Shown here: one piece after another, positions 53,778 to 61,556 of the stretch
Layout of the letters: the number at the start of each line of letters is the position of its first letter
How positions within the stretch are numbered: the stretch's first letter is position 1
NCBI RefSeq assembly: GCF_003122385.1
Contig: NZ_CP029255.1
Location: 1,612,001-1,676,000 of the forward strand
Length of the DNA stretch: 64,000 nucleotides
Direction: 5' to 3'
DNA from: Flavobacterium crocinum
Lineage (GTDB): Bacteria > Bacteroidota > Bacteroidia > Flavobacteriales > Flavobacteriaceae
Notes under the pieces: model-generated
Told to the model about the DNA's origin: nothing
Databases searched by the model: none
Seen by the model: only the letters and a program-made list of their open reading frames with translations
Made by a program: the position numbers and the translations under genes

Positions 53778-53815
53778 AAGCCCTTTTGGTAAGCCATCCG
53801 AAAGGGCTTTTTTTA
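53778..53815 (+). terminator. Attenuator terminator 2
   Basis: AAGCCCTTTTGG (53778-53789) pairs with CCGAAAGGGCTT (53798-53809, one G-U) and is followed by T7. A small hairpin TATAGT/ACTATA immediately precedes it. Confidence 0.85.
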
Positions 53816-53840
53816 TTTCAAACTCTTAAAATTTTAAATC

Positions 53841-54026
53841 ATGAATACATTAGATATCAATACAATTGCATTTCAATACTTATTAAGAAATAATTCTTTA
53901 AATAATAATACTGAAGAATCATCAGAAACGGTAAAATACAATCCGGAACAAAGTGTTAAAACTCAAAAATCATTACTGTTTCATTTGTATGATTTAGAAG
54001 AAGCTGCAGAAGATCTTTTTGCTTAA
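53841..54026 (+). CDS. Small protein downstream of tandem attenuators, type A
   Basis: 61 aa: MNTLDINTIAFQYLLRNN, then a polar Asn/Ser/Glu-rich middle, and a C-terminus KSLLFHLYDLEEAAEDLFA. It has no signal peptide, no membrane segment, no Cys and only the initiator Met. It shares the C-terminal SLLFxxY...LF pattern, the MxTL start and the genomic position (after a tandem pair of Met/Cys leaders) with the 66-aa protein at 57384. No terminator separates it from metY 82 bases downstream. I recognise no family; a role in sulfur-amino-acid metabolism is inferred from context only. Confidence 0.6.
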   Translation: MNTLDINTIAFQYLLRNNSLNNNTEESSETVKYNPEQSVKTQKSLLFHLYDLEEAAEDLFA

Positions 54027-54108
54027 ATCAAATACAAGAACAATTTTAAAAATCAATATCAATTAAAATATATAAACGTATTAACAATACCTAAAAAACT
54101 AAGAAATC

Positions 54109-55413
54109 ATGAGCACACAAAAATTCGCAACAAACGCACTTCACGCAGGACACGACGTAACTAAAAACGCAGGAACCAGAGCCGTGCCTATTTATCAAAC
54201 ATCTTCATACGTATTTAATAATGCAGATCATGCAGCCAATTTATTTGGTCTAGCCGAAGCAGGATTTATCTACACAAGATTGAACAATCCAACAAACGAT
54301 GTTTTAGAACAGCGACTTGCCGCACTTGAAGGTGGAATAGGAGCTGTAGTAACTGCTTCTGGAGCATCGGCAATTTCGACCACTTTATTGACTTTGCTAA
54401 AAGCTGGAGATCATATCGTAGCGTCGAACAGCTTATATGGAGGAACGTATAATCTTTTAAAAGTTACATTACCAAGATTAGGAATCACAACCACATTTGT
54501 AGATCCGTCAAAACCGGAAAACTTTACTAAGGCAGCAAAAGAAAATACAAGAGCTTTCTTTGTGGAATCTCTTGGAAATCCAAAATTAGACGTTTTGGAT
54601 TTAAAAGGAATTTCGGTGCAAGCCAAAGCATTCAAAGTGCCATTTATAGTAGATAATACAGTTGCGACACCTTATTTATTAAACCCAATTAAATACGGTG
54701 CCGATATTGTAATTCACTCCTTAACTAAATATATCGCTGGAAACGGAACTTCATTAGGAGGCGTTATTGTTGATGCCGGAAATTTTGACTGGGCAAACGG
54801 AAAATTCCCTGAATTTACAGAACCATCTGCAGGTTACCACGGATTAGTATATCATGAAGCTTTAGGAAATGCGGCTTTTATTGCAAAAGTTCGAATTGAA
54901 GGGCTGCGTGATTTTGGTGCCGCTTTGAGTCCGTTTAATGCTTTTCAGATTATTCAAGGTTTGGAAACACTTCCAATTCGAATTAAGAAGCACAGCGAAA
55001 ATGCTTTGGCTTTGGCTGAATGGTTAGAGAAACAAGATGAGGTGGTTTGGGTAAACTATCCAGGACTGAAATCAAATAAATATTATGATTTAGCTAAAGA
55101 ATATCTGCCTGAAGGTCAAAGCGGTATTATCACTTTTGGACTTAAAGGAGGTTTTGACGCTGCTAAAAAAGTGGTAGATGATACTAAATTATTTTCTCTG
55201 CTGGCTAATATTGGTGATACAAAATCATTAATCATTCATCCGGCAAGTACGACGCATCAGCAATTAACAGATGAAGAACAAATCGAAACAGGAGTTTCTA
55301 AAGATTTGGTTCGTCTGTCTGTGGGAATTGAAGATATAGAGGATTTAATTGCTGATCTGCAAGCTGTTTTTGAAAGTGTTTCGCTTTCGCAATACAGCAT
55401 CAATAAGAACTAG
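54109..55413 (+). CDS. metY: O-acetylhomoserine (thiol)-lyase MetY
   Basis: 434 aa, the length typical of MetY rather than MetB/MetZ. It is a PLP enzyme making homocysteine from O-acetylhomoserine and sulfide. Motifs: YTRLNNPTNDVLEQRLAALEGG, SNSLYGGTYNLL, FVESLGNPKLDVLDL, DNTVATPYLLNPIKYGADIVIHSLTKYIAGNG (PLP lysine K207), and PASTTHQQLTDEEQ. It lies downstream of the tandem Met/Cys attenuators and the 61-aa protein, so expression should rise when Met or Cys is short. Confidence 0.93.
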   Translation: MSTQKFATNALHAGHDVTKNAGTRAVPIYQTSSYVFNNADHAANLFGLAEAGFIYTRLNNPTNDVLEQRLAALEGGIGAVVTASGASAISTTLLTLLKAGDHIVASNSLYGGTYNLLKVTLPRLGITTTFVDPSKPENFTKAAKENTRAFFVESLGNPKLDVLDLKGISVQAKAFKVPFIVDNTVATPYLLNPIKYGADIVIHSLTKYIAGNGTSLGGVIVDAGNFDWANGKFPEFTEPSAGYHGLVYHEALGNAAFIAKVRIEGLRDFGAALSPFNAFQIIQGLETLPIRIKKHSENALALAEWLEKQDEVVWVNYPGLKSNKYYDLAKEYLPEGQSGIITFGLKGGFDAAKKVVDDTKLFSLLANIGDTKSLIIHPASTTHQQLTDEEQIETGVSKDLVRLSVGIEDIEDLIADLQAVFESVSLSQYSINKN

Positions 55414-55437
55414 GTTTTTTTGTTTTTTGTTTGAAAG

Positions 55438-55477
55438 ATTGCCTTTAGCGAGTGGTTTTGCTAAAGGTAATTTTTTA
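55438..55477 (+). terminator. metY terminator
   Basis: ATTGCCTTTAGC (55438-55449) and GCTAAAGGTAAT (55460-55471, one mismatch) followed by T6. Confidence 0.75.
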
Positions 55478-55498
55478 TGAAAAACATCTTTATAAATT

Positions 55499-55632
55499 AA
55501 ACCATATAAGTAATATAAGTTCATTTTAGAAAAAATGCACTGTAGAGACGCACAGCAGTGCGTCTAATTTTAAATCAAAGAACTGCTATATACACGGCAA
55601 TTAAATGAACTTATTATTGCTTATATGGTTTC
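55499..55632. repeat. Large imperfect inverted repeat enclosing a second hairpin
   Basis: The left arm begins AAACCATATAAG near 55499 and continues to TAAGTTCATTTT. The right arm (55602-55631, TAAATGAACTTATTATTG onward) is its reverse complement with about three differences over 29 bases. In the middle AGACGCAC-AGCA-GTGCGTCT (55546-55565) forms a perfect stem. The whole is MITE- or REP-like and lies between metY and the homoserine dehydrogenase gene. Confidence 0.6.
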
Positions 55633-55646
55633 AAAAATTAAAAATT

Positions 55647-56735
55647 ATGTCAAAGCTTAAAATAAATATCATCCTTTTTGGAATTGGGAATATCGGAAGT
55701 ACTTTGATTAATCAGATTATCGAAAGTCAGGAATTTTTTCTGGAAAGTAAAAATGTCGATTTTCATTTTCCAATTATAACCAATTCGACGGTCGCTTTTT
55801 TTGAAAAAGAAGGAGTAGGTTATGCCTGGGAAACCAATTTCAGACAATTGGCAGTTCCTTTTAAAGTAGAAGATATAGTCGAATTTGCACAAGAAAATGA
55901 ATTCGAAAACCTGATTGCCGTAGATGCAACAGCAAGTGATGAATTGGTGAAACATTATAATACGTTAATCAAAAACGGATTTAATATCGTTGCTGTAAAC
56001 AAAAAAGCCAATACACTTCCGATAGACTTATACAAAGAACTAAGGGCTGATCTTAAAAAGTATGACAAAGAATTTCTATATGAAACTTCAGTAGATACCG
56101 GAATTCCGGTTTTGCAGACTTTGAGAGATTTGTATTATTCCGGAGAAAAAATCACCAAGATTCGGGGCGTTTTCTCAGATAATTTGAGTTATGTCTTCAA
56201 TAGATTTTCGGCAGAAGATGTTTCGTTTTCTTCAGTTTTAAAAGATGCCAGTCTTTTAGGATTAATGAAATCTACATTTAAAGAAGATTTATCCGGAAAT
56301 GACACAGCAAGAAAGCTTTTGATATTGGCCAGAGAAATCGGAAAAGATTTTGAGTTTTCAGACATTCAGATAAAACCCTTTATCACAGATGAGCACCTGG
56401 AAAAAAATGGGGTGCTGAATAAAGATGCTATCGACAAATCTTTTAAAGTCGCTAAGATTACACAGGCAGAAAATCATGTTTTAAGATACATTGGTGAATT
56501 TGATGTCGAGAAAAACAAATTGGAAGTCAAATTGATTTCGGAACCTGCTGATTCTCCAATTGGAAAATTAAAAGGATCCGATACCATTTTTGAAATTTTC
56601 ACACAATCTTACGCCAATGTTCCAATTGTGATTCAGAGTGCTTCTGCTTGTAAACAAGCAATTTCAAGAGGAATAATAGCCGATATTCTAAAAGTAACCG
56701 AAAAAATTAGAAATAAAGAAGCTGTATGGTTGTAA
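55647..56735 (+). CDS. Stand-alone homoserine dehydrogenase (ThrA C-terminal type)
   Basis: 362 aa from MSKLKINIILFGIGNIGSTL (55647); the frame upstream starts inside the repeat. NAD(P)-binding Gly motif FGIGNIG is at 10-16, followed by NLIAVDATASDELVKHY, VAVNKKANTLP, FLYETSVDTGIPVLQTLRDL and NHVLRYIGEFD. It is collinear with the C-terminal half of the thrA product at 58946 (for example LIAVDATASDEL against LIAIDNTASAAF). The aspartokinase half is missing. It supplies homoserine for the neighbouring metY/metX pathway. A non-allosteric, dedicated isoenzyme is likely. Confidence 0.88.
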   Translation: MSKLKINIILFGIGNIGSTLINQIIESQEFFLESKNVDFHFPIITNSTVAFFEKEGVGYAWETNFRQLAVPFKVEDIVEFAQENEFENLIAVDATASDELVKHYNTLIKNGFNIVAVNKKANTLPIDLYKELRADLKKYDKEFLYETSVDTGIPVLQTLRDLYYSGEKITKIRGVFSDNLSYVFNRFSAEDVSFSSVLKDASLLGLMKSTFKEDLSGNDTARKLLILAREIGKDFEFSDIQIKPFITDEHLEKNGVLNKDAIDKSFKVAKITQAENHVLRYIGEFDVEKNKLEVKLISEPADSPIGKLKGSDTIFEIFTQSYANVPIVIQSASACKQAISRGIIADILKVTEKIRNKEAVWL

Positions 56736-56933
56736 TAATTTGAAAAAAATATACTGAAAATCAATTAATTGTTCTTTGATAAACTGATGCGTTAAGGAAT
56801 TTTAGAAAGTTAAAATTTGTAATTTTTGTAAGTTTTTTACTTTATTTTATCATGATTGCTGTTTTTTGCAATTTTTTTTAACACAAAACAATAGTTTTTT
56901 AACGTTTTTTGTAATTAAATTCCTGAATATTAT

Positions 56934-56964
56934 TTGTGTAATAAAAATAATAGTTGCATATTTG
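56934..56964 (+). promoter_or_regulatory. Promoter of leader-peptide pair 3-4
   Basis: TTG (56934-56936), a 20-base spacer, then CATATTTG (56957-56964): the same spacing and same C-for-T in the -7 box as the promoter of pair 1-2. Confidence 0.55.
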
Positions 56965-56992
56965 TTGTACCCAAAAACTACTAGAAATCAAG

Positions 56993-57064
56993 ATGAACTT
57001 AAAAGTCAACAAAATGTTTTGTGCCATTTCGGTTATAACCGAGGCTGGGTCGCCTATTGCTTAA
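56993..57064 (+). CDS. Leader peptide 3 (attenuator ORF)
   Basis: A 23-codon ORF: MNLKVNKMFCAISVITEAG, then SPIA and TAA. Met-Phe-Cys is at 8-10. GAGGCT (57041-57046, Glu-Ala codons) is complementary to AGCCTC (57094-57099), the left arm of terminator 3. It shares MNL with leader 1 and NKMF with leader 4. It has fewer sulfur-residue codons than leaders 1 and 2, plus Ile/Val/Thr codons that could add sensitivity. Confidence 0.6.
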   Translation: MNLKVNKMFCAISVITEAGSPIA

Positions 57065-57091
57065 ATAATTGTAAAACACAATATATTAGTA

Positions 57092-57125
57092 AAAGCCTCC
57101 CAAAGAACATTGGGAGGCTTTTTAA
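57092..57125 (+). terminator. Attenuator terminator 3
   Basis: AAAGCCTCCCA (57092-57102) and TGGGAGGCTTT (57111-57121) with a T tract. Confidence 0.85.
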
Positions 57126-57135
57126 TTATAGAAAA

Positions 57136-57234
57136 ATGCAGAATTTAAATAAACAATATAAATCACAGATGAATAAATCCTTACAGATGAACAAGATGTT
57201 TACTGTCGCGCTTATTTGCGCACCCGTCTGTTGA
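57136..57234 (+). CDS. Leader peptide 4 (attenuator ORF)
   Basis: At most 32 codons from ATG 57136. Internal ATGs at 57169 and 57187 are possible starts; the conserved part is MNKMFTVALICAPVC. It ends in Cys-stop, and Cys also occurs four residues earlier. CTAAAAG (57237-57243), just after the stop and so within the footprint of a terminating ribosome, can pair with CTTTTGG (57271-57277, one G-U) in terminator 4. Confidence 0.6.
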   Translation: MQNLNKQYKSQMNKSLQMNKMFTVALICAPVC

Positions 57235-57265
57235 TACTAAAAGTATAAATGAGTTTGAAAAACTT

Positions 57266-57304
57266 AAACCCTTTTGGTATCTAAAAAACCAAAAGGGTTT
57301 TTTT
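57266..57304 (+). terminator. Attenuator terminator 4
   Basis: AAACCCTTTTGGT (57266-57278) and ACCAAAAGGGTTT (57288-57300): a 13-bp perfect stem plus T7. It shares the CCCTTTTGG left-arm core with terminator 2. Confidence 0.85.
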
Positions 57305-57383
57305 ATTTCATCAAGGGGCTTAACAGAAAAATAAAATAGAAATAAAGATTATAAAACGCAACTTAACTTAAAAACTTAATATC

Positions 57384-57584
57384 ATGAGCACATTGAACTA
57401 CTTAGCAAAAAAGATTTCTGACTTGAAAGAAAAAAGGACAAGAAGAAACAATCCGCCGCCAACAAACGAATTGGCTCATCCAAGATTTGGAATGAACGAA
57501 ACGGATAAAAGCGCTGAAAAAAAAGCACCCAATTCTTTATTGTTTTTGATGTATTCAAAAGAAAATGAAACGCTTTTCATCTAA
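57384..57584 (+). CDS. Small protein downstream of tandem attenuators, type B
   Basis: 66 aa: MSTLNYLAKKISDLKEKRTR, then a Pro/Asn-rich basic middle, and a C-terminus NSLLFLMYSKENETLFI. Like the 61-aa protein at 53841 it follows two Met/Cys leader-terminator units. It begins MxTL and ends with SLLFxxY...LF. It has no Cys and no signal peptide. It precedes the SAM-I riboswitch and metX by ~370 bases. Unknown family; possibly a small regulator or enzyme partner of the Met/Cys pathway. Confidence 0.6.
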   Translation: MSTLNYLAKKISDLKEKRTRRNNPPPTNELAHPRFGMNETDKSAEKKAPNSLLFLMYSKENETLFI

Positions 57585-57775
57585 ACTGCAAAGCGACATA
57601 AACTAGGGTAAAACCTGCTTAATTTTACTGGGCATTTTTGTTCGGTAAATTTTTGCGTATAATAGTTTTTGCTAAAGTAAGTCTCAGAAATTTAACAAAC
57701 ACTTTTAGATAAAATTTGTTTGTTAAAGAAAATAGTAGTTAATTTGCACTGTTAAGTTCAAACACGTATTGAAAT
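57585..57775. other. Gap before the SAM-I riboswitch with a possible promoter
   Basis: No gene is seen. TTG (57720-57722), 17 bases, then TAATTTG (57740-57746) approximates the consensus with one base missing from the -7 box. If used, metX has its own promoter in addition to any read-through from the attenuator unit. Confidence 0.45.
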
Positions 57776-57882
57776 GTTATAAAGAAAGGACGAGGGATTA
57801 GACCCGATGAATCCTTAGCAACCCTTCGGTAAAACGAAGAAGGTGCTACATTCTACCACGCCCAAACGTGGAAAGATAACAA
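57774..57882 (+). ncRNA. SAM-I (S-box) riboswitch upstream of metX
   Basis: The conserved S-box elements occur in order: P1 strand GTTAT (57776), GAGGGATTAGACCCGATGAA, CCTTAGCAACC, a P3-type hairpin CTTCGGTAAAACGAAG, AAGGTGCTACATTC, then a hairpin CCACGCCCAAACGTGG and AAAGATAAC closing P1. SAM binding should lower expression of metX-thrA. No strong terminator follows (only CTAG/CTAG with a T tract), so control may be translational. Confidence 0.92.
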
Positions 57883-57954
57883 CAAGATTTTTTTCTAGTT
57901 TACTCTAGTTTTTTCTTTCTAATATTTCCATATACAAATCATAATACAACAGAT

Positions 57955-58944
57955 TTGAAATTGGAAAATATACCAAACCCTATTATAATTCAGGAATTCA
58001 TCACAGAAAGTGATGCATCTTATCATGATATACCATTACGTTTTACATTGGCAGGCCAGCCCCTGCACAGTGCGCCAATCGTTTTGGTTAATCACGCCTT
58101 AACAGGAAACTCTCAGGTTACAGGCGAAAACGGTTGGTGGAATGACTTAATTGGAGAAGGTAAAACCATAGACACTGCTGTTTATACCATTTTAGCTTTT
58201 GATGTTCCGGGAAATGGAACCAATTCTTTTTTAATCGAAAACTATCTTGATTTTACGGCCAGAGATATTGCCAGAATCTTTATCGAAGGTATAAAAGCTT
58301 TACAGATTGAAAAACTTTTTGCGATTATCGGAGGTTCAGTTGGAGGTGGAATTGCCTGGGAAATCTTAGCTTTAGAACCAAACATCACAGAAAACCTTAT
58401 TCCAATTGCGAGCGACTGGAAATCGACAGACTGGCTTATTGCTAATTGTTTTCTGCAAGAACAAATTTTGAATAATTCTTCAAAACCAATCGAAGACGCT
58501 AGAATTCATGCTATGCTTTGTTATCGTTCGCCAGAATCTTTCAAAGAGAAATTCCAAAGAACAATCAATCAGGAGCTACTGATTTTTAATATCGAAAGCT
58601 GGCTGGCACATCACGGAAAAAAACTGCAACAAAGATTTCAGTTGTCTTCTTATAAATTAATGAATCAGTTGCTTAAAACAATTGATATTACCAGAAATAG
58701 TGAAAGTTTCGAAGACTTATTGTCCAAAACAAAAGCTTCAATTCATATCGTAGGAATCAATTCAGACTTATTTTTTACGGCCAAAGAAAATGTCGAAACC
58801 TACGAAGAATTAAAGAAATTTAAAGACAATGTTTTCTATAGCGAAATTGATTCGGTTCACGGACATGACGCTTTTTTAATCGAGTACAAACAATTAGATC
58901 ATTTACTTGCCGACATTTTTAAGGCAGAAACAATAAAGAAATAA
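57955..58944 (+). CDS. metX: Homoserine O-acetyltransferase MetX
   Basis: 329 aa alpha/beta-hydrolase-fold acyltransferase; the start is TTG at 57955. The oxyanion region is NHALTGNSQ, the nucleophile is S128 in GGSVGGG, the catalytic Asp is D271 in GINSDLFF and the His is H304 in GHDAFLIEY. It activates homoserine for MetY/MetZ. It is shorter than typical MetX (about 350-380) but keeps the active site. It lies behind a SAM-I riboswitch and is followed after one base by thrA. Confidence 0.9.
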   Translation: MKLENIPNPIIIQEFITESDASYHDIPLRFTLAGQPLHSAPIVLVNHALTGNSQVTGENGWWNDLIGEGKTIDTAVYTILAFDVPGNGTNSFLIENYLDFTARDIARIFIEGIKALQIEKLFAIIGGSVGGGIAWEILALEPNITENLIPIASDWKSTDWLIANCFLQEQILNNSSKPIEDARIHAMLCYRSPESFKEKFQRTINQELLIFNIESWLAHHGKKLQQRFQLSSYKLMNQLLKTIDITRNSESFEDLLSKTKASIHIVGINSDLFFTAKENVETYEELKKFKDNVFYSEIDSVHGHDAFLIEYKQLDHLLADIFKAETIKK

Positions 58945-58945
58945 A

Positions 58946-61360
58946 ATGAAAGTATTAAAATTTGGAGGTAAATCGTTAGCAAACGGAGAAGGACTTAACA
59001 AAGTTGTTTCAATCATTTCTGATAAAGTAAATCAAGGTGAAAAAATTGCCGTTGTAGTTTCTGCACGCGGAAATGCTACAGACGAATTGGAATTTATCTT
59101 AAGCATTGCTGCTAAAAACGGCAGTTATAAAGAGTTATTAGAAAACTTCAAAAAATATCAAATATCAGATTATCCACAAGTTGATTTGTCTGAAGAATTT
59201 AATGTCTTAGATAAACTTTTTGAAGGTGTAAGTTTAATTGGCGATTACAGCAAAAAAATTAAAGATCAGATATTGTCTAAAGGTGAATTACTTTCAGCTA
59301 AGCTGTTGACAGCTATTTTAGTAGAAAAAGGAATTCCAGCCAATTTTGTAGATACAAGAGATTTGCTGAAAACCGATTCTAAATTTGGCGATGCACAGCC
59401 TTTAGAGCAGCTTTCTAAGAAAAACGTAGTAAATTATTTTAAAGAACATAACGGAGAAACGGTTAATATAGTTACAGGCTTCATTGGATCTAATAACAAC
59501 AACGACACAACTACTTTAGGTAGAAATGGCAGTAACTATACCGCTTCGTTAATCGCAAATTATTTAAATGCCGAAGAATTACAAAACTTCACGCATGTAG
59601 ACGGAATCTATACAGCAAATCCTGATTTGGTTGCCGATGCTAAGAAAATTGAATATTTATCTTTCAACGAAGCAAACGAGCTGGCAAATTTTGGAGCTAC
59701 AATTTTGCATGCCAAAACGATTATTCCATTATTAGAAAAAAATATTCCGCTTCGTATTTTAAATACTTTTAATCATGAAAACAGAGGAACTTTAATCACT
59801 TCAGATTCTTCTAAAGAAGGAATTAAGACGCTTTCTGTTTTAGAAAATGTATCTCTTGTAAATCTTGAAGGACGCGGATTACTTGGAAAAGCGGGAGTTG
59901 ATGCCCGAATTTTTAAAGTAATGGGAGATCACAATATCAGTGTGAGTATTATTTCTCAAGGTTCATCAGAAAGAGGAATCGGATTGGTTGTAGCGACTGA
60001 TAAAGCAACTACAGCAGTTGTAGAATTAGAAAAAGAATTCGAAAATGACTTTTATTCTAAAGATGTAAATCAGATTACGGTTACAGACAATGTCTCTGTA
60101 ATTTCGATTATCGGACAGGATTTAAGTACTTTCCACAAACCTTACACTGCTTTAATTAAAAATAAAATTGTTCCTATTTTATTCAACAATACCGTAACCG
60201 GTAAAAACGTGAGTTTGGTTGTTAAAAAAGAGGAATTAAACAAAGCGCTGAACGTTATTCACGGAGAGATCTTTGGAGTTTCAAAGAAAATCAACATTGC
60301 GATTTTCGGTCACGGATTAGTGGGCGGAACTTTAATCAATCAGATTTTAGAATCGGCTTCGGCAATTGAAAAACGTAAAGACATTAAATTGAATGTTTTC
60401 GCTATAGCGAATTCTAAAAAACTGCTTTTAAACAAATATGGTGTTAATGGCAATTGGAAAAGCGAAATTGAAAACAAAGGTGAAGCTTATACTATAAAAG
60501 ATATTATTGCTTACGCCAATGAACATCATTTAGAAAACTTAATTGCGATTGACAATACGGCAAGTGCAGCTTTCGTTGAGAATTATATTCCGTTAGTAGA
60601 AAGCAGTTTCGATTTGATTTCGTCTAATAAAGTGGCTAATACATTAAGCTATGGTTTCTACAAAGAATTAAGAAAAGCTTTGGCAGAAAACCAAAAGAAT
60701 TATTTATACGAAACCAATGTTGGTGCAGGATTGCCTTTAATTGATACAATTAAATTATTGCACCTTTCGGGTGAAAATATTACAAAAATAAAAGGAGTTT
60801 TCTCTGGAACATTAAGTTATTTATTCAATAATTTCTCTGCAAAAGAGGCGCCTTTCAGCGAAATCTTGCAGGAAGCGATTGATAACGGATATACAGAACC
60901 AGATCCGCGTGAAGATTTATGCGGAAATGATGTTGGTAGAAAATTATTAATCTTGGCAAGAGAGTTAGATTTGCAAAATGAGTTTGAAGAAATCTCAATT
61001 CAGAACCTAATTCCGGAGCATTTACGTGAAGGAAGCGCTGCCGATTTCTTGACGAAATTAAAAGAATTCGATCCAATTTATGCTAAAATAAAAGCAGATC
61101 AACAGCCAAATCACGTGTTGAGATATATTGGAGAATTGTCTGGAGATTTGCAGAATGATAAAGGAAATCTAGAAGTAAAATTAGTTTCAGTTCCAAAAGA
61201 TACAGCATTAGGTGGATTAAAAGGTTCTGATTCTTTCTTCGAAATTTACACAGAATCTTACGGAGATCGTCCAATCGTTATTCAGGGAGCTGGTGCAGGT
61301 TCTGCGGTAACAGCGAGAGGAGTTTTCGGAGATATTTTGAGATTGTCAGACAAAGGGTAA
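58946..61360 (+). CDS. thrA: Bifunctional aspartokinase / homoserine dehydrogenase
   Basis: 804 aa fusion. The aspartokinase domain spans about 1-285 (MKVLKFGGKSLANGEG, where the usual KFGGTS has Lys for Thr at position 9; LGRNGSNYTASLIANYLNAEEL; HVDGIYTANPDLV). Two ACT domains cover about 295-450 (GKAGVDARIFKVMGDHNISVSIISQGSSERGI). The homoserine dehydrogenase is at about 455-804 (IAIFGHGLVGGTLINQI, ISSNKVANTLSYG, YETNVGAGLPLIDTIKLL). It feeds homoserine to metX, with which it is coupled (one-base gap). Confidence 0.95.
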   Translation: MKVLKFGGKSLANGEGLNKVVSIISDKVNQGEKIAVVVSARGNATDELEFILSIAAKNGSYKELLENFKKYQISDYPQVDLSEEFNVLDKLFEGVSLIGDYSKKIKDQILSKGELLSAKLLTAILVEKGIPANFVDTRDLLKTDSKFGDAQPLEQLSKKNVVNYFKEHNGETVNIVTGFIGSNNNNDTTTLGRNGSNYTASLIANYLNAEELQNFTHVDGIYTANPDLVADAKKIEYLSFNEANELANFGATILHAKTIIPLLEKNIPLRILNTFNHENRGTLITSDSSKEGIKTLSVLENVSLVNLEGRGLLGKAGVDARIFKVMGDHNISVSIISQGSSERGIGLVVATDKATTAVVELEKEFENDFYSKDVNQITVTDNVSVISIIGQDLSTFHKPYTALIKNKIVPILFNNTVTGKNVSLVVKKEELNKALNVIHGEIFGVSKKINIAIFGHGLVGGTLINQILESASAIEKRKDIKLNVFAIANSKKLLLNKYGVNGNWKSEIENKGEAYTIKDIIAYANEHHLENLIAIDNTASAAFVENYIPLVESSFDLISSNKVANTLSYGFYKELRKALAENQKNYLYETNVGAGLPLIDTIKLLHLSGENITKIKGVFSGTLSYLFNNFSAKEAPFSEILQEAIDNGYTEPDPREDLCGNDVGRKLLILARELDLQNEFEEISIQNLIPEHLREGSAADFLTKLKEFDPIYAKIKADQQPNHVLRYIGELSGDLQNDKGNLEVKLVSVPKDTALGGLKGSDSFFEIYTESYGDRPIVIQGAGAGSAVTARGVFGDILRLSDKG

Positions 61361-61362
61361 TT

Positions 61363-61530
61363 GATTTTAGATTGCAGATTTTAGACTGTAGATTTTAGAT
61401 TTACAAGTTTAGTTTGTCATTTCGAGGAACGAGAAATCTCCGCAAGTAGCTCGACAAAGATTGGATTGTCGTTGCGGAGTTACTAACGAAGATTTCTCCC
61501 TTCAGTCGAGATAACAAGATTGACAAGAAT
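61363..61530. repeat. Dispersed intergenic repeats after thrA
   Basis: First comes a TTTTAGATTGCAGATTTTAG unit (61366 on) that recurs after the metZ-like gene at about 63280. Then a long imperfect hairpin (about 61420-61530) has arms carrying TTGTCATTTCGAG, GAGAAATCTCCGCAA and, inverted, TTGCGGAG, GAAGATTTCTCCC, GAGATAACAA. This is the layout of palindromic repeats common in Flavobacteriaceae genomes. Confidence 0.6.
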
Positions 61531-61556
61531 AAAAAAAATAAAAAAATAACAACACA

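Noticed and set aside
55546..55565. AGACGCAC/GTGCGTCT hairpin as a metY or HSD terminator
   Set aside because: No T tract follows and metY already has a terminator at 55438-55477; it is better explained as part of a dispersed repeat.
56866..57234. A 122-codon open frame covering the leader 3-4 region
   Set aside because: Its first ~85 codons are AT-rich non-coding DNA that includes the promoter, antisense-like leader 3 frame and terminator 3. Only its last 15-32 codons, leader 4, look real.
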